Shown piece after piece: positions 7,431 to 15,132 of a stretch of 50,218 nucleotides of DNA; position 1 is the stretch's first letter, and each line of letters opens with the position of its first letter. The stretch comes from Candidatus Eisenbergiella merdipullorum (GTDB lineage: Bacteria; Bacillota; Clostridia; Lachnospirales; Lachnospiraceae). The notes under the pieces were generated by a model, which was not told the DNA's origin, made no database searches, and was given only the letters and a program-made list of their open reading frames with translations. The position numbers and the translations under genes were made by a program. Location: NCBI GenBank assembly GCA_019118445.1, contig DWYY01000115.1, positions 1 to 50,218 on the forward strand, read 5' to 3'.

Positions 7431-8184
7431 GATCCGGCTGTCTCCTTGTTCCTCCAAATGCGATGCGGTATAGTTCTTCCCGTTCTTCCTTTTCCACCAG
7501 CCGGTAATTTCCCGGCTTCATCCTCCCCAAGGTAATGTTTGCCACACGCACCCTTTTTATACTCACGACGTTTATGCCCAGCGCGCGGCACATCCGCCTG
7601 ATCTGCCGGTTCAGCCCCTGCGTCAGCACGATGCGGAAGACATATTTCCCTTCCCGTTCCACCCGGCATGGTCTGGTCTGTATATCCAGGTCCTTTAGGA
7701 AAACCCCTTCCGCCATTTTCTGCAGGAAATCATCGGTCAGCGGCCGGTTCACGCGGACCAGGTATTCCTTTTCGTGGAAATTGGACGCGCGCATCAGTGC
7801 ATTGATCAGATCTCCGTCATTGGTCAGGAGTAAAAGTCCTTCTGAATCCCTGTCCAGCCGTCCCGCATAGGTGACGCGGACCGGATAGTCCACCACGTCC
7901 CGGATGGTCTTTTCCGCATACCGGTCCTTTTCCGTACAGGTCACGCCGACGGGTTTGTAAAATGCGAGGACCACCTTTTTATCCTTCCGCTTCAGGGGCC
8001 GGCCGTCCACCAGCACCTCATCGGAGGGGCTTACGCGCACGCCCGTCCCCGCGGGCCGGCCGTTCACCGTCACCCGCCCGGCTTCAATCATCCGGTCGGC
8101 CTCCCTGCGGGAGCAGATCCCGCAGTCAGCCAGAAATTTGTTCAGACGTTCCTGTTTTGTATGTTCGGTTCTGTTCTGTTCCAT
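7423..8184 (-). CDS. rluF: 23S rRNA pseudouridine synthase, RluF/RsuA family
   Basis: Converts a uridine of 23S rRNA to pseudouridine. An S4 RNA-binding domain spans about residues 12-60 (LNKFLADCGICSRREADRMI), followed by the catalytic domain with Asp in AGRLDRDSEGLLLLTNDG and the RluF-like HEKEYLVRVNRPLT and GLNRQIRRMC motifs. The RluF subgroup is an inference from those motifs; RluB/RluE-like activity is possible. It is the first gene of a three-gene operon with ligA and metA, behind a strong promoter at 8220-8248. Confidence 0.9.
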   Translation of the reverse strand: MEQNRTEHTKQERLNKFLADCGICSRREADRMIEAGRVTVNGRPAGTGVRVSPSDEVLVDGRPLKRKDKKVVLAFYKPVGVTCTEKDRYAEKTIRDVVDYPVRVTYAGRLDRDSEGLLLLTNDGDLINALMRASNFHEKEYLVRVNRPLTDDFLQKMAEGVFLKDLDIQTRPCRVEREGKYVFRIVLTQGLNRQIRRMCRALGINVVSIKRVRVANITLGRMKPGNYRLVEKEEREELYRIAFGGTRRQPDHG

Positions 8185-8219
8185 TTTTTTTCAAAGTGTC
8201 CTTTTTGAGATTCTTGTCT

Positions 8220-8248
8220 ATTATACACTACAGGTTCCTTGCTTGCAA
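8220..8248 (-). promoter_or_regulatory. Strong vegetative promoter of the rluF-ligA-metA operon
   Basis: Minus strand TTGCAA, 17-base spacer, TATAAT. The start codon lies 36 bases beyond the -10 box. No operator-like dyad is apparent. Confidence 0.8.
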
Positions 8249-8262
8249 ATCCCGGATGGAAT

Positions 8263-8748
8263 TTAAACGATCATGCCGCAGGCCATTTTTTCTCCCGCAT
8301 TTCCAGCGGGCTGACTGCGGAAATCATCCGGCAGGGAATGGATGATCACCGTTTTCCCCAGAAGTTCCTCAGGCCGGAAACGCTCCGTGTAGAAGGCCAT
8401 CCATGCCTTTCCCCCTGAAGCCTCCAGCACAGGCATATCTCCGGCATGGGCCGGATGGGGACAGGATGCGGGATTATAATGTCCTCCCGCGTCGGCGAAC
8501 GGGTCCGTGTCATTTCCGCTGCAAGAGGCTCCTTCATGAATATGGAAGCCGAAAAAGCCGGCTGCGCATTCTCCTTCCGCCTGCGGAAGGCCGCAGATGT
8601 CCGCCAGGACTACGGTCCCGTTCTGAAACGCATAGAAAGTGACAAGGCCGCGGATATCCGGATACTTTTCCGAGCCTCTCATGTCCGCACAGGCCGAAGG
8701 CTGGACCGTCAGGAATTTCAGCATGCTGTCTGTCAGAAACTGTATCAT
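8263..8748 (-). CDS. Cu/Zn superoxide-dismutase-like protein without signal peptide
   Basis: A 161-aa member of the SodC fold. Copper-type ligands are visible as FGFHIHEG, GGHYNP and TVIIHSLPDDF, zinc-type ligands as HYNP...HPAHAGDM, and the disulphide cysteines as GASCSG and MACG. The usual active-site arginine before the last cysteine (GNAG-x-R-x-ACG) is Lys here (GNAGEKMACG), which could weaken superoxide guidance. ATG 8748 was chosen for its GGAGAAAAA site. The longer frame adds 45 residues without a leader. Lacking a signal peptide, it should be cytosolic, unlike most bacterial SodC. The activity is plausible but unproven. Confidence 0.85.
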   Translation of the reverse strand: MIQFLTDSMLKFLTVQPSACADMRGSEKYPDIRGLVTFYAFQNGTVVLADICGLPQAEGECAAGFFGFHIHEGASCSGNDTDPFADAGGHYNPASCPHPAHAGDMPVLEASGGKAWMAFYTERFRPEELLGKTVIIHSLPDDFRSQPAGNAGEKMACGMIV

Positions 8749-8952
8749 TTTTTCTCCAATTCTTTCTTTTTTTCTATCATATGCAGGCTGGCAGGAAAAA
8801 GGGAAATGGACAAAGCAGCCGGAGAAGGAGTCCCGCCTTATTGATCTTTCATTTTTCATAATTCGTAAACATGTCTGAATCAAATTTTTAATACGGCCCC
8901 TCTATCATACAGTCATCAAATGAAGAACGCAAAATGAAGGAGGTCATTCTCA

Positions 8953-9321
8953 ATGAAAAAGAAAAATTTTGTATCACTGATCCTGGGAACCATAGGCGGC
9001 ATTCTGTTCGCTATCGGGATGTGCATGTGCCTGCTTCCGCAGTGGAACGCATTTTCACAGGGCATTGTCATCGGCACTGTGGGCGCAGCTGTCCTTTTTG
9101 TCATGCTGGCCGTCCGCCGCAGGATGGAAGGAAAACCGGCCGTCCGGCTGAACGGAAAAAATGTCGGGAGCGTGTTGCTCGGTATTGTCGGCGCTCTGAT
9201 CCTCGGTATCGGGATGTGCATGGTCATGGTGTGGAGCATGCTGACTCCCGGCATCCTGGTCGGCATCCTCGGTATTGCTCTGCTGCTCTGTCTGATCCCG
9301 CTGATCAGGGGGCTGCAGTGA
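8953..9321 (+). CDS. Four-helix membrane protein made of two repeated hairpins
   Basis: A 122-aa integral membrane protein. Each half contains two hydrophobic helices with the same signature: LGTIGGILFAIGMCMCLLP in the first and LGIVGALILGIGMCMVMVW in the second, separated by a basic loop (RRRMEGK). The C-terminal half closely resembles the single hairpin of the protein at 12198. AAGGAGG lies 11 bases before the ATG. I do not recognise a named family. Next come the 11-residue-repeat gene and the second two-component system, so an envelope-stress role is a guess. Confidence 0.8.
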   Translation: MKKKNFVSLILGTIGGILFAIGMCMCLLPQWNAFSQGIVIGTVGAAVLFVMLAVRRRMEGKPAVRLNGKNVGSVLLGIVGALILGIGMCMVMVWSMLTPGILVGILGIALLLCLIPLIRGLQ

Positions 9322-9369
9322 TCTGCTATCCGTAACACAAAAAATCAGCCAATTATGGAGGAAATCAAA

Positions 9370-9636
9370 ATGGCAAAATCAGAACTTGTTCAGGCAAATG
9401 AAAAAATCGCGGAAAATGTTGTGAATGGTTACAAAAAAATTGAGAACAGAGTGGTTGGCGGCTACAAGAGCATTGAGGAAAGTGTTGTCGGAGGCTTCAC
9501 AAAAATGACGGATAAATTTGTGGACCAGTTCCTGACAAAGGAAGGAGAGTCTGTGGCAGACGCGAAAAAAAGACTTACTGAGGAACAGGCGGCCAGAGAA
9601 AATGCCGGGAAGCATCTCCATCATGCCGGTGAATGA
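9370..9636 (+). CDS. Small amphipathic 11-residue-repeat protein
   Basis: An 88-aa charged protein with GGAGGAAATC just before ATG 9370 (the ATG at 9355 has no site). Residues about 17-53 are 11-mers: NVVNGYKKIEN, RVVGGYKSIEE, SVVGGFTKMTD, then a degenerate KFVDQFL. An 11-residue period gives a continuous amphipathic helix, as in apolipoprotein, LEA or synuclein-like proteins that lie on membrane surfaces. The C-terminus is acidic/basic (KKRLTEEQAARENAG) and ends with HLHHAGE. No signal peptide or membrane span. Function unknown; lipid-surface or stress protection is inferred from the repeat only. Confidence 0.85.
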   Translation: MAKSELVQANEKIAENVVNGYKKIENRVVGGYKSIEESVVGGFTKMTDKFVDQFLTKEGESVADAKKRLTEEQAARENAGKHLHHAGE

Positions 9637-9647
9637 TTTTTGCATGG

Positions 9648-9679
9648 AACAGGGGCGGCAGGATGTACCGCCTCTTGTT
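9648..9679 (+). terminator. Intrinsic terminator after the 11-mer repeat gene
   Basis: GC-rich stem (AACAGGGGCGG with CCGCCTCTTGTT, one mismatch and one bulge) is followed by TTTAATTTTTC. It separates the small membrane/repeat pair from the two-component operon. Confidence 0.75.
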
Positions 9680-9703
9680 TAATTTTTCTGAAAACATCAG
9701 GTT

Positions 9704-9736
9704 TTAAACATTTCTTTAACATTTCTGTGTTATAAA
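9704..9736 (+). promoter_or_regulatory. Tandem 11-bp repeat promoter for the RR-HK operon
   Basis: Two consecutive 11-base repeats, TTAAACATTTC (9704-9714) and TTTAACATTTC (9715-9725), are followed after 5 bases by TATAAA. No -35 box is present at the right distance. OmpR/PhoB-type regulators bind such 11-base direct repeats in place of a -35 element, and TTAACA is the PhoP-type half site in Bacillus. This predicts positive autoregulation by the regulator encoded next. Confidence 0.65.
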
Positions 9737-9807
9737 GAAATAAGAAAATGTCGGTAACCCCATCTTTATGGAAATTACCGTTATGAAAAAAGGGGGATGT
9801 CAAAAAA

Positions 9808-10482
9808 ATGTTCAAGATATTAGTCGTGGAGGACGACAGGGAGCTCAATAGGGCAGTCTGTTCCTATCTGGATCAGAACGGCTACAAAACGGTCGGATGT
9901 CTGAGCGCCGGCGAAGCTTATGACGCCATGTACGGCGGCACGATATTCGACATGATCGTATCTGATATCATGATGCCGGGTATTGACGGGTTTGAATTTG
10001 CGGAGAATGTGCGGGAACAGGATCAGGAAATCCCCATCCTGTTCATGACAGCGCGGGATGATCTTACCTCGAAGCAGCGCGGCTTTAAGGCAGGCATCGA
10101 CGACTATATGGTAAAGCCCATCAACCTGGACGAGCTGCTGCTCCGGATCGGGGCGCTCCTGCGCCGGGCGAAGATCGCAAGGAGCCACAGGCTGGAAATC
10201 GGGAAGCTTCTTCTGGACGCGGATGAACGCTCCGCCTACCTGGACGGCGAAGAAATCTCCCTGACCGTCCGGGAATTTAACCTGCTCTACAAGCTGCTCT
10301 CCTACCCCAGGAAGACCTTCACCCGTTCCCAGCTGATGGATGAATTCTGGGACGGCGACACCTCTTCGGGGCTGCGAACGGTGGATGTCTATATGACCAG
10401 GCTGCGGAACAAGTTTTCGTCCTGTCATGATTTTGAGATCGTAACGGTACACGGTCTGGGATATAAGGCGGTATTGAGATGA
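9808..10482 (+). CDS. OmpR-family response regulator (second system)
   Basis: The receiver domain has ED at residues 8-9, phosphoacceptor Asp53 in VSDIMMPGIDG and Lys in MVKPI. The winged-helix DNA-binding domain ends with VTVHGLGYKAVLR. The 224-aa length is normal. GGGGGATG precedes the start. Its stop overlaps the kinase start (ATGA), so both are translated together. The promoter carries tandem 11-base repeats, the typical binding geometry for this family. Downstream membrane-protein genes belong to the same operon and may be regulated or sensory partners. Confidence 0.95.
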   Translation: MFKILVVEDDRELNRAVCSYLDQNGYKTVGCLSAGEAYDAMYGGTIFDMIVSDIMMPGIDGFEFAENVREQDQEIPILFMTARDDLTSKQRGFKAGIDDYMVKPINLDELLLRIGALLRRAKIARSHRLEIGKLLLDADERSAYLDGEEISLTVREFNLLYKLLSYPRKTFTRSQLMDEFWDGDTSSGLRTVDVYMTRLRNKFSSCHDFEIVTVHGLGYKAVLR

Positions 10483-11564
10483 AAAAGAAAAACCTTAAAA
10501 TAAACTGGCTGTTTTCCCTGAAACGTTATGTGATCTTTTTCCTGATGATGGATTTTGTGATCACCTGCTGCATACTGCTGTTCCTGAAACTGATGTCTCA
10601 GACGGCCGGGATCGTACTGGACCGGGTCCATGTAGAGCTTGCCGCCAAGCTGACCTTTGTCAATATCGTCCTTCTGAGCCTGATCTGCACAGTCATCGAC
10701 GGGATACGCCGGCGGTTCCTGGTTGACCGGCCTGTCCGGCAGATCATAGAGGCGGCGGACCAGATCATGAAAGGAAATTTTTCTGTGCGCATTCCTCCTC
10801 TCCACAGTGCGGACAGCATGGATGGATTTGACGTGATCGCGGATTATTTCAACAGGATGGCAGAAGAACTGTCCGGCATAGAAAGCCTGCGCACCGACTT
10901 TATCTCCAATGTCTCCCACGAGCTGAAAACACCCCTCTCAGTCATTCAGAATTACGGGACCATGCTCCAGCAGCCGGAGCTTCCAGAGGGAAAACGGATG
11001 GAATATGCCAAAACCGTCACAGACGCTTCCCTAAGGCTGGCCGACCTGATCACCAATATCCTGAAGCTCAATAAGCTGGAAAACCAGCAGATCTATCCTT
11101 CTGTAAAGGAATATGACCTGGGGGAACAGCTCTGCGGATGCATGCTTTCTTTTGAACATGTGTGGGAGAAAAAAGAATTGGAAATCGATACAGATCTGGA
11201 AGAAAACCTGATGATAGACGCCGATGAGGAGCTCCTTTCCCTCGTATGGAACAACCTGTTTTCCAATGCGGTCAAATTTACGGAACCCCATGGGAAGGTC
11301 ACCCTATCGCTGAAGCCGGAAGGTCCCTATGCGGTCGTTTCGATAGCGGATACCGGCTGCGGCATCTCCCCGGAGGTGGGAAAGCACATCTTTGAAAAAT
11401 TTTATCAGGGCGACACTTCCCATGCAGTCCAGGGAAACGGACTGGGGCTCGCGCTGGTCAAACGGGTGATCGATATTGTGGGCGGTGAGATCTCGGTCAG
11501 CAGCGAAGTGGGAAAAGGAAGCGTCTTTACGGTAAAGCTCAGGAGGAAATGTGAAACAGATTAA
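10479..11564 (+). CDS. HAMP-containing sensor histidine kinase (second system)
   Basis: A 361-aa membrane kinase. The first membrane span covers about residues 17-38, a short external loop of roughly 20 residues follows, and the second span covers about 57-75. A HAMP domain (VDRPVRQIIEAADQIMKGNF) leads to the H-box FISNVSHELKTPLSV with His147, the N-box (NNLFSNAVKF), and the G-boxes DTGCGIS and GNGLGLALVK. It is the phosphodonor for the preceding regulator. The external domain is too small for a ligand-binding fold, so membrane or partner-protein sensing is likely. The following GTG start overlaps its last 14 bases. Confidence 0.95.
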   Translation: MKKKNLKINWLFSLKRYVIFFLMMDFVITCCILLFLKLMSQTAGIVLDRVHVELAAKLTFVNIVLLSLICTVIDGIRRRFLVDRPVRQIIEAADQIMKGNFSVRIPPLHSADSMDGFDVIADYFNRMAEELSGIESLRTDFISNVSHELKTPLSVIQNYGTMLQQPELPEGKRMEYAKTVTDASLRLADLITNILKLNKLENQQIYPSVKEYDLGEQLCGCMLSFEHVWEKKELEIDTDLEENLMIDADEELLSLVWNNLFSNAVKFTEPHGKVTLSLKPEGPYAVVSIADTGCGISPEVGKHIFEKFYQGDTSHAVQGNGLGLALVKRVIDIVGGEISVSSEVGKGSVFTVKLRRKCETD

Positions 11565-12201
11565 AAGGCTGCTTGGTGATGCCATCTTCCGCTCGGAAGT
11601 CACCCTTCACGGAGGATTACTGGGAAATCTCCTGTATGTGGTGCTGAATCTGGTTTCCGGCCTCCTGTACCGCTCCGCATGGTTTCTTTCGCTGGCTTTT
11701 TACTATCTGCTGCTTTCCCTCATGCGAGCCATGCTGGTCCAGTACGTGCATCAGAAGGAGCTGGGGCAGGATATACCAGCCGAGACACGCCGTTACCGCG
11801 CCTGCGGCGTGCTCCTTTTATTCATGAACCAGGCGCTTGTCGGCATCGTGATCTATATGGCGGCCGGGGACAGGGGCTTTTCTTATCCCGGAACGCTGAT
11901 CTATGCCATGGCTACTTATACCTTTTATATTACCATAACAGCCATTATCAACGTGGTAAAGTTCCGGAAATATGGAAGTCCCGTCCTGTCTGCGGCTAAG
12001 ATTGTCAGCCTGACCGCCGCACTGGTCTCCATGCTTTCCCTGGAAACCGCCATGCTTTCCCGGTTCGGGAGTGAGGATCACAGGTTCCGCCATATCATGA
12101 CTGCTTCTTCGGGCGGAAGCGTATGCGTCATTGTCCTCGTAATGGCTGTGTTCATGATCATCAGACCTAAAAGGAATGAAAAAAGGAGATTATCGCCATG
12201 A
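11551..12201 (+). CDS. Six-helix membrane protein co-transcribed with the two-component system
   Basis: A 216-aa hydrophobic protein with about six membrane helices (residues about 24-44, 46-66, 85-105, 114-138, 148-168, 182-204) and a basic C-terminus. The GTG start at 11551 has AGGAGG a few bases upstream and overlaps the kinase stop; its own stop overlaps the next gene (ATGA). This tight coupling suggests a structural or sensory partner of the kinase. I recognise no named family, and no transporter motifs or catalytic residues stand out. Confidence 0.85.
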   Translation: MKQIKRLLGDAIFRSEVTLHGGLLGNLLYVVLNLVSGLLYRSAWFLSLAFYYLLLSLMRAMLVQYVHQKELGQDIPAETRRYRACGVLLLFMNQALVGIVIYMAAGDRGFSYPGTLIYAMATYTFYITITAIINVVKFRKYGSPVLSAAKIVSLTAALVSMLSLETAMLSRFGSEDHRFRHIMTASSGGSVCVIVLVMAVFMIIRPKRNEKRRLSP

Positions 12202-12578
12202 ACGAAAAAAAAGAATCCTTCCACTACAGCTACTCCGCAGAACAGCAGAAGGAGATCCAAAAGATCCGGGAAAAATATGTCCCCAAAGAAGAAAACAAAA
12301 TGGAACAACTTCGCAGGCTGGATAAAAGTGCGACGAAGCCGGGAACGGCTGCCGCCATTACAGCAGGCGTCATGGGAGCCCTGCTCCTCGGGATCGGCAT
12401 GTGCTGCACCATGGTCTGGATGGATGCCCTGTTTCTCCCCGGCATCCTCATCGGCATAGCCGGTATTGCGGCCATCATCTGCGCTCCCCTGCTTTACAGA
12501 CGCATCACGAAGAAAAAAAGGGAAAAGCTCGCACCGGAAATCCTCAAGCTGACGGATGAGCTTTCCAGGCAGCAATGA
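12198..12578 (+). CDS. Two-helix membrane protein with long charged N-terminus
   Basis: A 126-aa protein. A charged, coiled-coil-prone N-terminal 50 residues (SAEQQKEIQKIREKYVPKEE) precedes one transmembrane hairpin (ITAGVMGALLLGIGMCCTMVW and LFLPGILIGIAGIAAIICAPLL), then a basic/acidic tail. The hairpin is clearly paralogous to the halves of the protein at 8953 (shared GIGMC-x-xMVW and PGIL-GI-GIA), linking the two transcription units across the two-component system. AAAAGGAG precedes the ATG. In many Firmicutes such small proteins follow regulator/kinase pairs; function unknown. Confidence 0.8.
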   Translation: MNEKKESFHYSYSAEQQKEIQKIREKYVPKEENKMEQLRRLDKSATKPGTAAAITAGVMGALLLGIGMCCTMVWMDALFLPGILIGIAGIAAIICAPLLYRRITKKKREKLAPEILKLTDELSRQQ

Positions 12579-12579
12579 C

Positions 12580-12618
12580 AAATTGTGCCGGAGCGGAAAC
12601 TTCCGCCCGGCACAATTT
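12580..12618. terminator. Bidirectional terminator between convergent operons
   Basis: A long stem, AAATTGTGCCGG with CCGGCACAATTT, is extended inward by GCGGAA/TTCCGC. It lies directly after the stop at 12578 and before the convergent SDR gene, with T-rich flanks on both strands. Confidence 0.85.
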
Positions 12619-12627
12619 TCTTTCCTC

Positions 12628-13398
12628 TTACAGGAAAGCGCCGTTGCAGACCTGCAGGACCTGCCCTTTTACATGGCGTCCCATCTTGCTGGCAAGATAT
12701 AGGCAGGCATATGCCTGATCCATGGGATCACATTCCGGACCGGGGAAATAGACAAAGTGGCCGCTGTACTGTAACATTTCCGCTCCGCCAGGCTGTTCCC
12801 CTGCCTTATTCGCCAGATGAGCCGGCGTTACTGTGGCGCCGGGGGCAACCGCGTTGCAGCGGATATTGGTGTCGATCAGGCGCATCGCCACATTTTTTGT
12901 CAGGGTGTTCAGCGCGCCTTTGGTGGATGTATAGGTAGCGCCGCAGAAAGGGCGGGTTCCGTTCACAGAAGATACGTTGATGATTACGCCGTCGTTCTTA
13001 GGCAGGAAGATCTTCAGCGCTTCACGGATATACCTCATAGGGCCTCCCAGATTGGTGTTCATCACGTACATCATCCAGTCATCGTCCGTCTCGTCGATCA
13101 TCTTCTGCTCTCCGATTCCGGCGTTATTGATGAGGATGTCCACATCACCGAATTCTTTCAAGGCGGCATCAAATACTTTTTTCGTATCTTCAGTAGAGCA
13201 GACATCAGCTACCACGCCGAGGGCTTTTCCTCCTTTTGACCGGATATCCTCCACCACTGCATCCAGTTTTTCCTGATGCCGGGCAGTCAGCACCACCGCC
13301 GCGCCCTCTTCCGCGAATAGTTCCGCCATCGACTGACCCATACCATAGCTGGCTCCGGTAATGATAGCTACCTTATCCTTGAGCATCTGTGCATCCAT
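12628..13398 (-). CDS. Short-chain dehydrogenase/reductase
   Basis: A 256-aa classical SDR: an NAD(P)-dependent oxidoreductase acting on an alcohol or ketone. The Rossmann cofactor motif TGASYGMG is near the N-terminus, then NNAG, the catalytic Ser in INVSSVNG and the YTSTK pair (Tyr and Lys). A basic residue after the second strand (TARHQEK) favours NADP. The start is the ATG at 13398 with GAGAGG upstream; a TTG two codons earlier is possible. The substrate is unknown; SDRs of this type in gut Clostridia include hydroxysteroid dehydrogenases, but no motif decides this. It stands first on the minus strand of the redox island and has its own promoter region. Confidence 0.9.
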   Translation of the reverse strand: MDAQMLKDKVAIITGASYGMGQSMAELFAEEGAAVVLTARHQEKLDAVVEDIRSKGGKALGVVADVCSTEDTKKVFDAALKEFGDVDILINNAGIGEQKMIDETDDDWMMYVMNTNLGGPMRYIREALKIFLPKNDGVIINVSSVNGTRPFCGATYTSTKGALNTLTKNVAMRLIDTNIRCNAVAPGATVTPAHLANKAGEQPGGAEMLQYSGHFVYFPGPECDPMDQAYACLYLASKMGRHVKGQVLQVCNGAFL

Positions 13399-13493
13399 TT
13401 TCAATTACCTCTCTTTTAAGATCATGTTGTTATCTTCAGCTATAATCTAACGTATCATCATTGAAATAGCAAATATTTATATGTTATGCGAAT

Positions 13494-13512
13494 GTATAGC
13501 CAAAAAGTATAG
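13494..13512. promoter_or_regulatory. Direct repeat GTATAG-N7-GTATAG upstream of the SDR
   Basis: Two copies of GTATAG 13 bases apart lie about 100 bases upstream of the SDR start in an AT-rich spacer. A possible minus-strand promoter is TTGCTA-N17-TAGATT nearer the gene. The half-turn-related spacing resembles an activator site, perhaps for a LysR protein. This is a pattern observation only. Confidence 0.3.
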
Positions 13513-13591
13513 ATTATAACGGAGAGTGCCATTGTAGGTTAATTGAAATCCTAAATGCAAACATCCCGGTAACAGGCGGCATAACTGACGC

Positions 13592-14491
13592 CTACAGGAT
13601 AAGATTTACGATCAATCCGGTCACAAAGGAAAAGAGCATGACATATGCCAGATACAGCAGGAACCTGCTCAGCCCGAGCACGATCTTCAGCGCACCCAGG
13701 TTGGTGATCTTCGTAGAGGGACCGGTGAGCATGAAAGAGGCCGCGCTTCCCACGCTCATCCCGTCCCACAGCCACTGCTGCAAAAGGGGGATGGTCCCGC
13801 CCCCGCAGGCATAAAGGGGAACGCCGACGGTAGCCGCCATTAATACCCCCAGCGCTTCATTTCCTCCGAAAAGCGCGGTCATGGCATCTGCCGGGACATA
13901 CCGCTGGAACAGCGCCGATAATAAAATGCCGAGAAAAAAGTAAAGCCCGGTAGCCTTCACATTGCGGCCGAGATTCTTCATATACCGCCTTAACAGGTTC
14001 GGGTCCGTATCCCGGCTTTTTGCCCCGTCAAAGCCATTAAAATTGAAAAAAGACCTGTTTTTATAGAACAGGGAAACGAGCAATCCCGCAAGGACTCCGC
14101 ACACGAAGCAGGAAACAATCCTCACGGCAAGGACCGTATTCCCCAGAGCGGCGCTGTAAACGATCAACTGAGGGTTCAGCAGGATAGAGCTCATCATGAA
14201 TGCGGCCAGCCAGCCGTCTTTCATCCCGCTGCGGGAAAAAGATGCTGCAATGGGTATGGTCCCATACATGCAGAGTGGCGAAGCGACTCCCAATGCGCTG
14301 GCCGCAACGATTCCCAGGATTCCCGTCACTTTTCCCTGAAGGGAAAGGAAGATCCGGTGGATATGGTCTTTTGCAAATACGGAAACCGCCGACCCGATCA
14401 GCATCCCCAAAATCCAGTAAATGAATATCTGATCCATCTGGACTGAAAAATAATACCAAATATATGTAAATTCACGCTGAAGGATTTCCAT
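13592..14491 (-). CDS. Permease of the ArsP/DUF318 family
   Basis: A 299-aa integral membrane protein with about eight helices in two homologous halves. Each half carries a proline-cysteine element: SPLCMYGTIPIAASF in the first, PLYACGGGTIPLLQQWL in the second, as in the COG0701 permease family that includes ArsP and YraQ-like proteins. Some relatives export organoarsenicals, but the two cysteines here suit other thiol-reactive substrates as well; no ArsR-type regulator or arsenate reductase is nearby. The gene is downstream of the cupin gene on the same strand and may be in its operon. Transport specificity is not assigned. Confidence 0.85.
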   Translation of the reverse strand: MEILQREFTYIWYYFSVQMDQIFIYWILGMLIGSAVSVFAKDHIHRIFLSLQGKVTGILGIVAASALGVASPLCMYGTIPIAASFSRSGMKDGWLAAFMMSSILLNPQLIVYSAALGNTVLAVRIVSCFVCGVLAGLLVSLFYKNRSFFNFNGFDGAKSRDTDPNLLRRYMKNLGRNVKATGLYFFLGILLSALFQRYVPADAMTALFGGNEALGVLMAATVGVPLYACGGGTIPLLQQWLWDGMSVGSAASFMLTGPSTKITNLGALKIVLGLSRFLLYLAYVMLFSFVTGLIVNLIL

Positions 14492-14565
14492 CTCTGCACC
14501 TCCTCCCGGATCACGCGGCCTGTATACTGCATTTTCATGACCTCCTTTTTCCGGCGCTGCCTAGC

Positions 14566-15003
14566 TTATTCGAGACTGCTATAAACCGTATCATCAACAG
14601 CTTCGAGCCATTCATTGGAAGTTTCTTCACCCGGGACTTCCAAAGCAATATGGGAAAACCAACTGTCCTTCTTCGCCCCATGCCAGTGTTTGACCCCTGC
14701 CGGGATTACGATCACTTTTCCAGGTACCAGACTTACTGCCGCTTTCCCTTCCTCCTGATACCATCCTTCTCCGGCTGTGCAGATCAAAATCTGGCCCCCG
14801 CCGCTTTTTGCATGATGGATGTGCCAGTTATTGCGGCATCCGGGTTCAAAGGTTACGTTGGCTAAAAACACCGGGCATTTTCCGGCTTCTGTCAACGGAT
14901 TTAAATACGAATTCCCAATAAAATACTGAGCGTAGGCTGTGTTTGCATTACCCAGTCCGAAAACATTTTCTTCATCAAATACAGTTTTATCACTGATACG
15001 CAT
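14566..15003 (-). CDS. Cupin-domain protein
   Basis: A 145-aa single-domain cupin. The first motif reads NWHIHHAKSGGGQILICTAGEGWYQ and the second PAGVKHWHGA, providing three metal-binding histidines, with Gln in the usual Glu position. This variant is common in small Clostridia cupins fused to or encoded beside carboxymuconolactone-decarboxylase-like (CMD) proteins and flavodoxins. The reaction is not known; a role in processing quinone or lactone-like compounds is an inference from the gene neighbourhood. AAAGGAGAG precedes the ATG. Confidence 0.9.
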   Translation of the reverse strand: MRISDKTVFDEENVFGLGNANTAYAQYFIGNSYLNPLTEAGKCPVFLANVTFEPGCRNNWHIHHAKSGGGQILICTAGEGWYQEEGKAAVSLVPGKVIVIPAGVKHWHGAKKDSWFSHIALEVPGEETSNEWLEAVDDTVYSSLE

Positions 15004-15132
15004 AAAAACTCTCCTTTATCATCTTTTCATCTTTTTTATCTTTCAGATATGGAACAGACTGCTGATCCAGTTCACGCACATGAGTACCCACAGACGGACA
15101 TATATCGTCATTTTCCTTTTTCTGAAGGCCTG

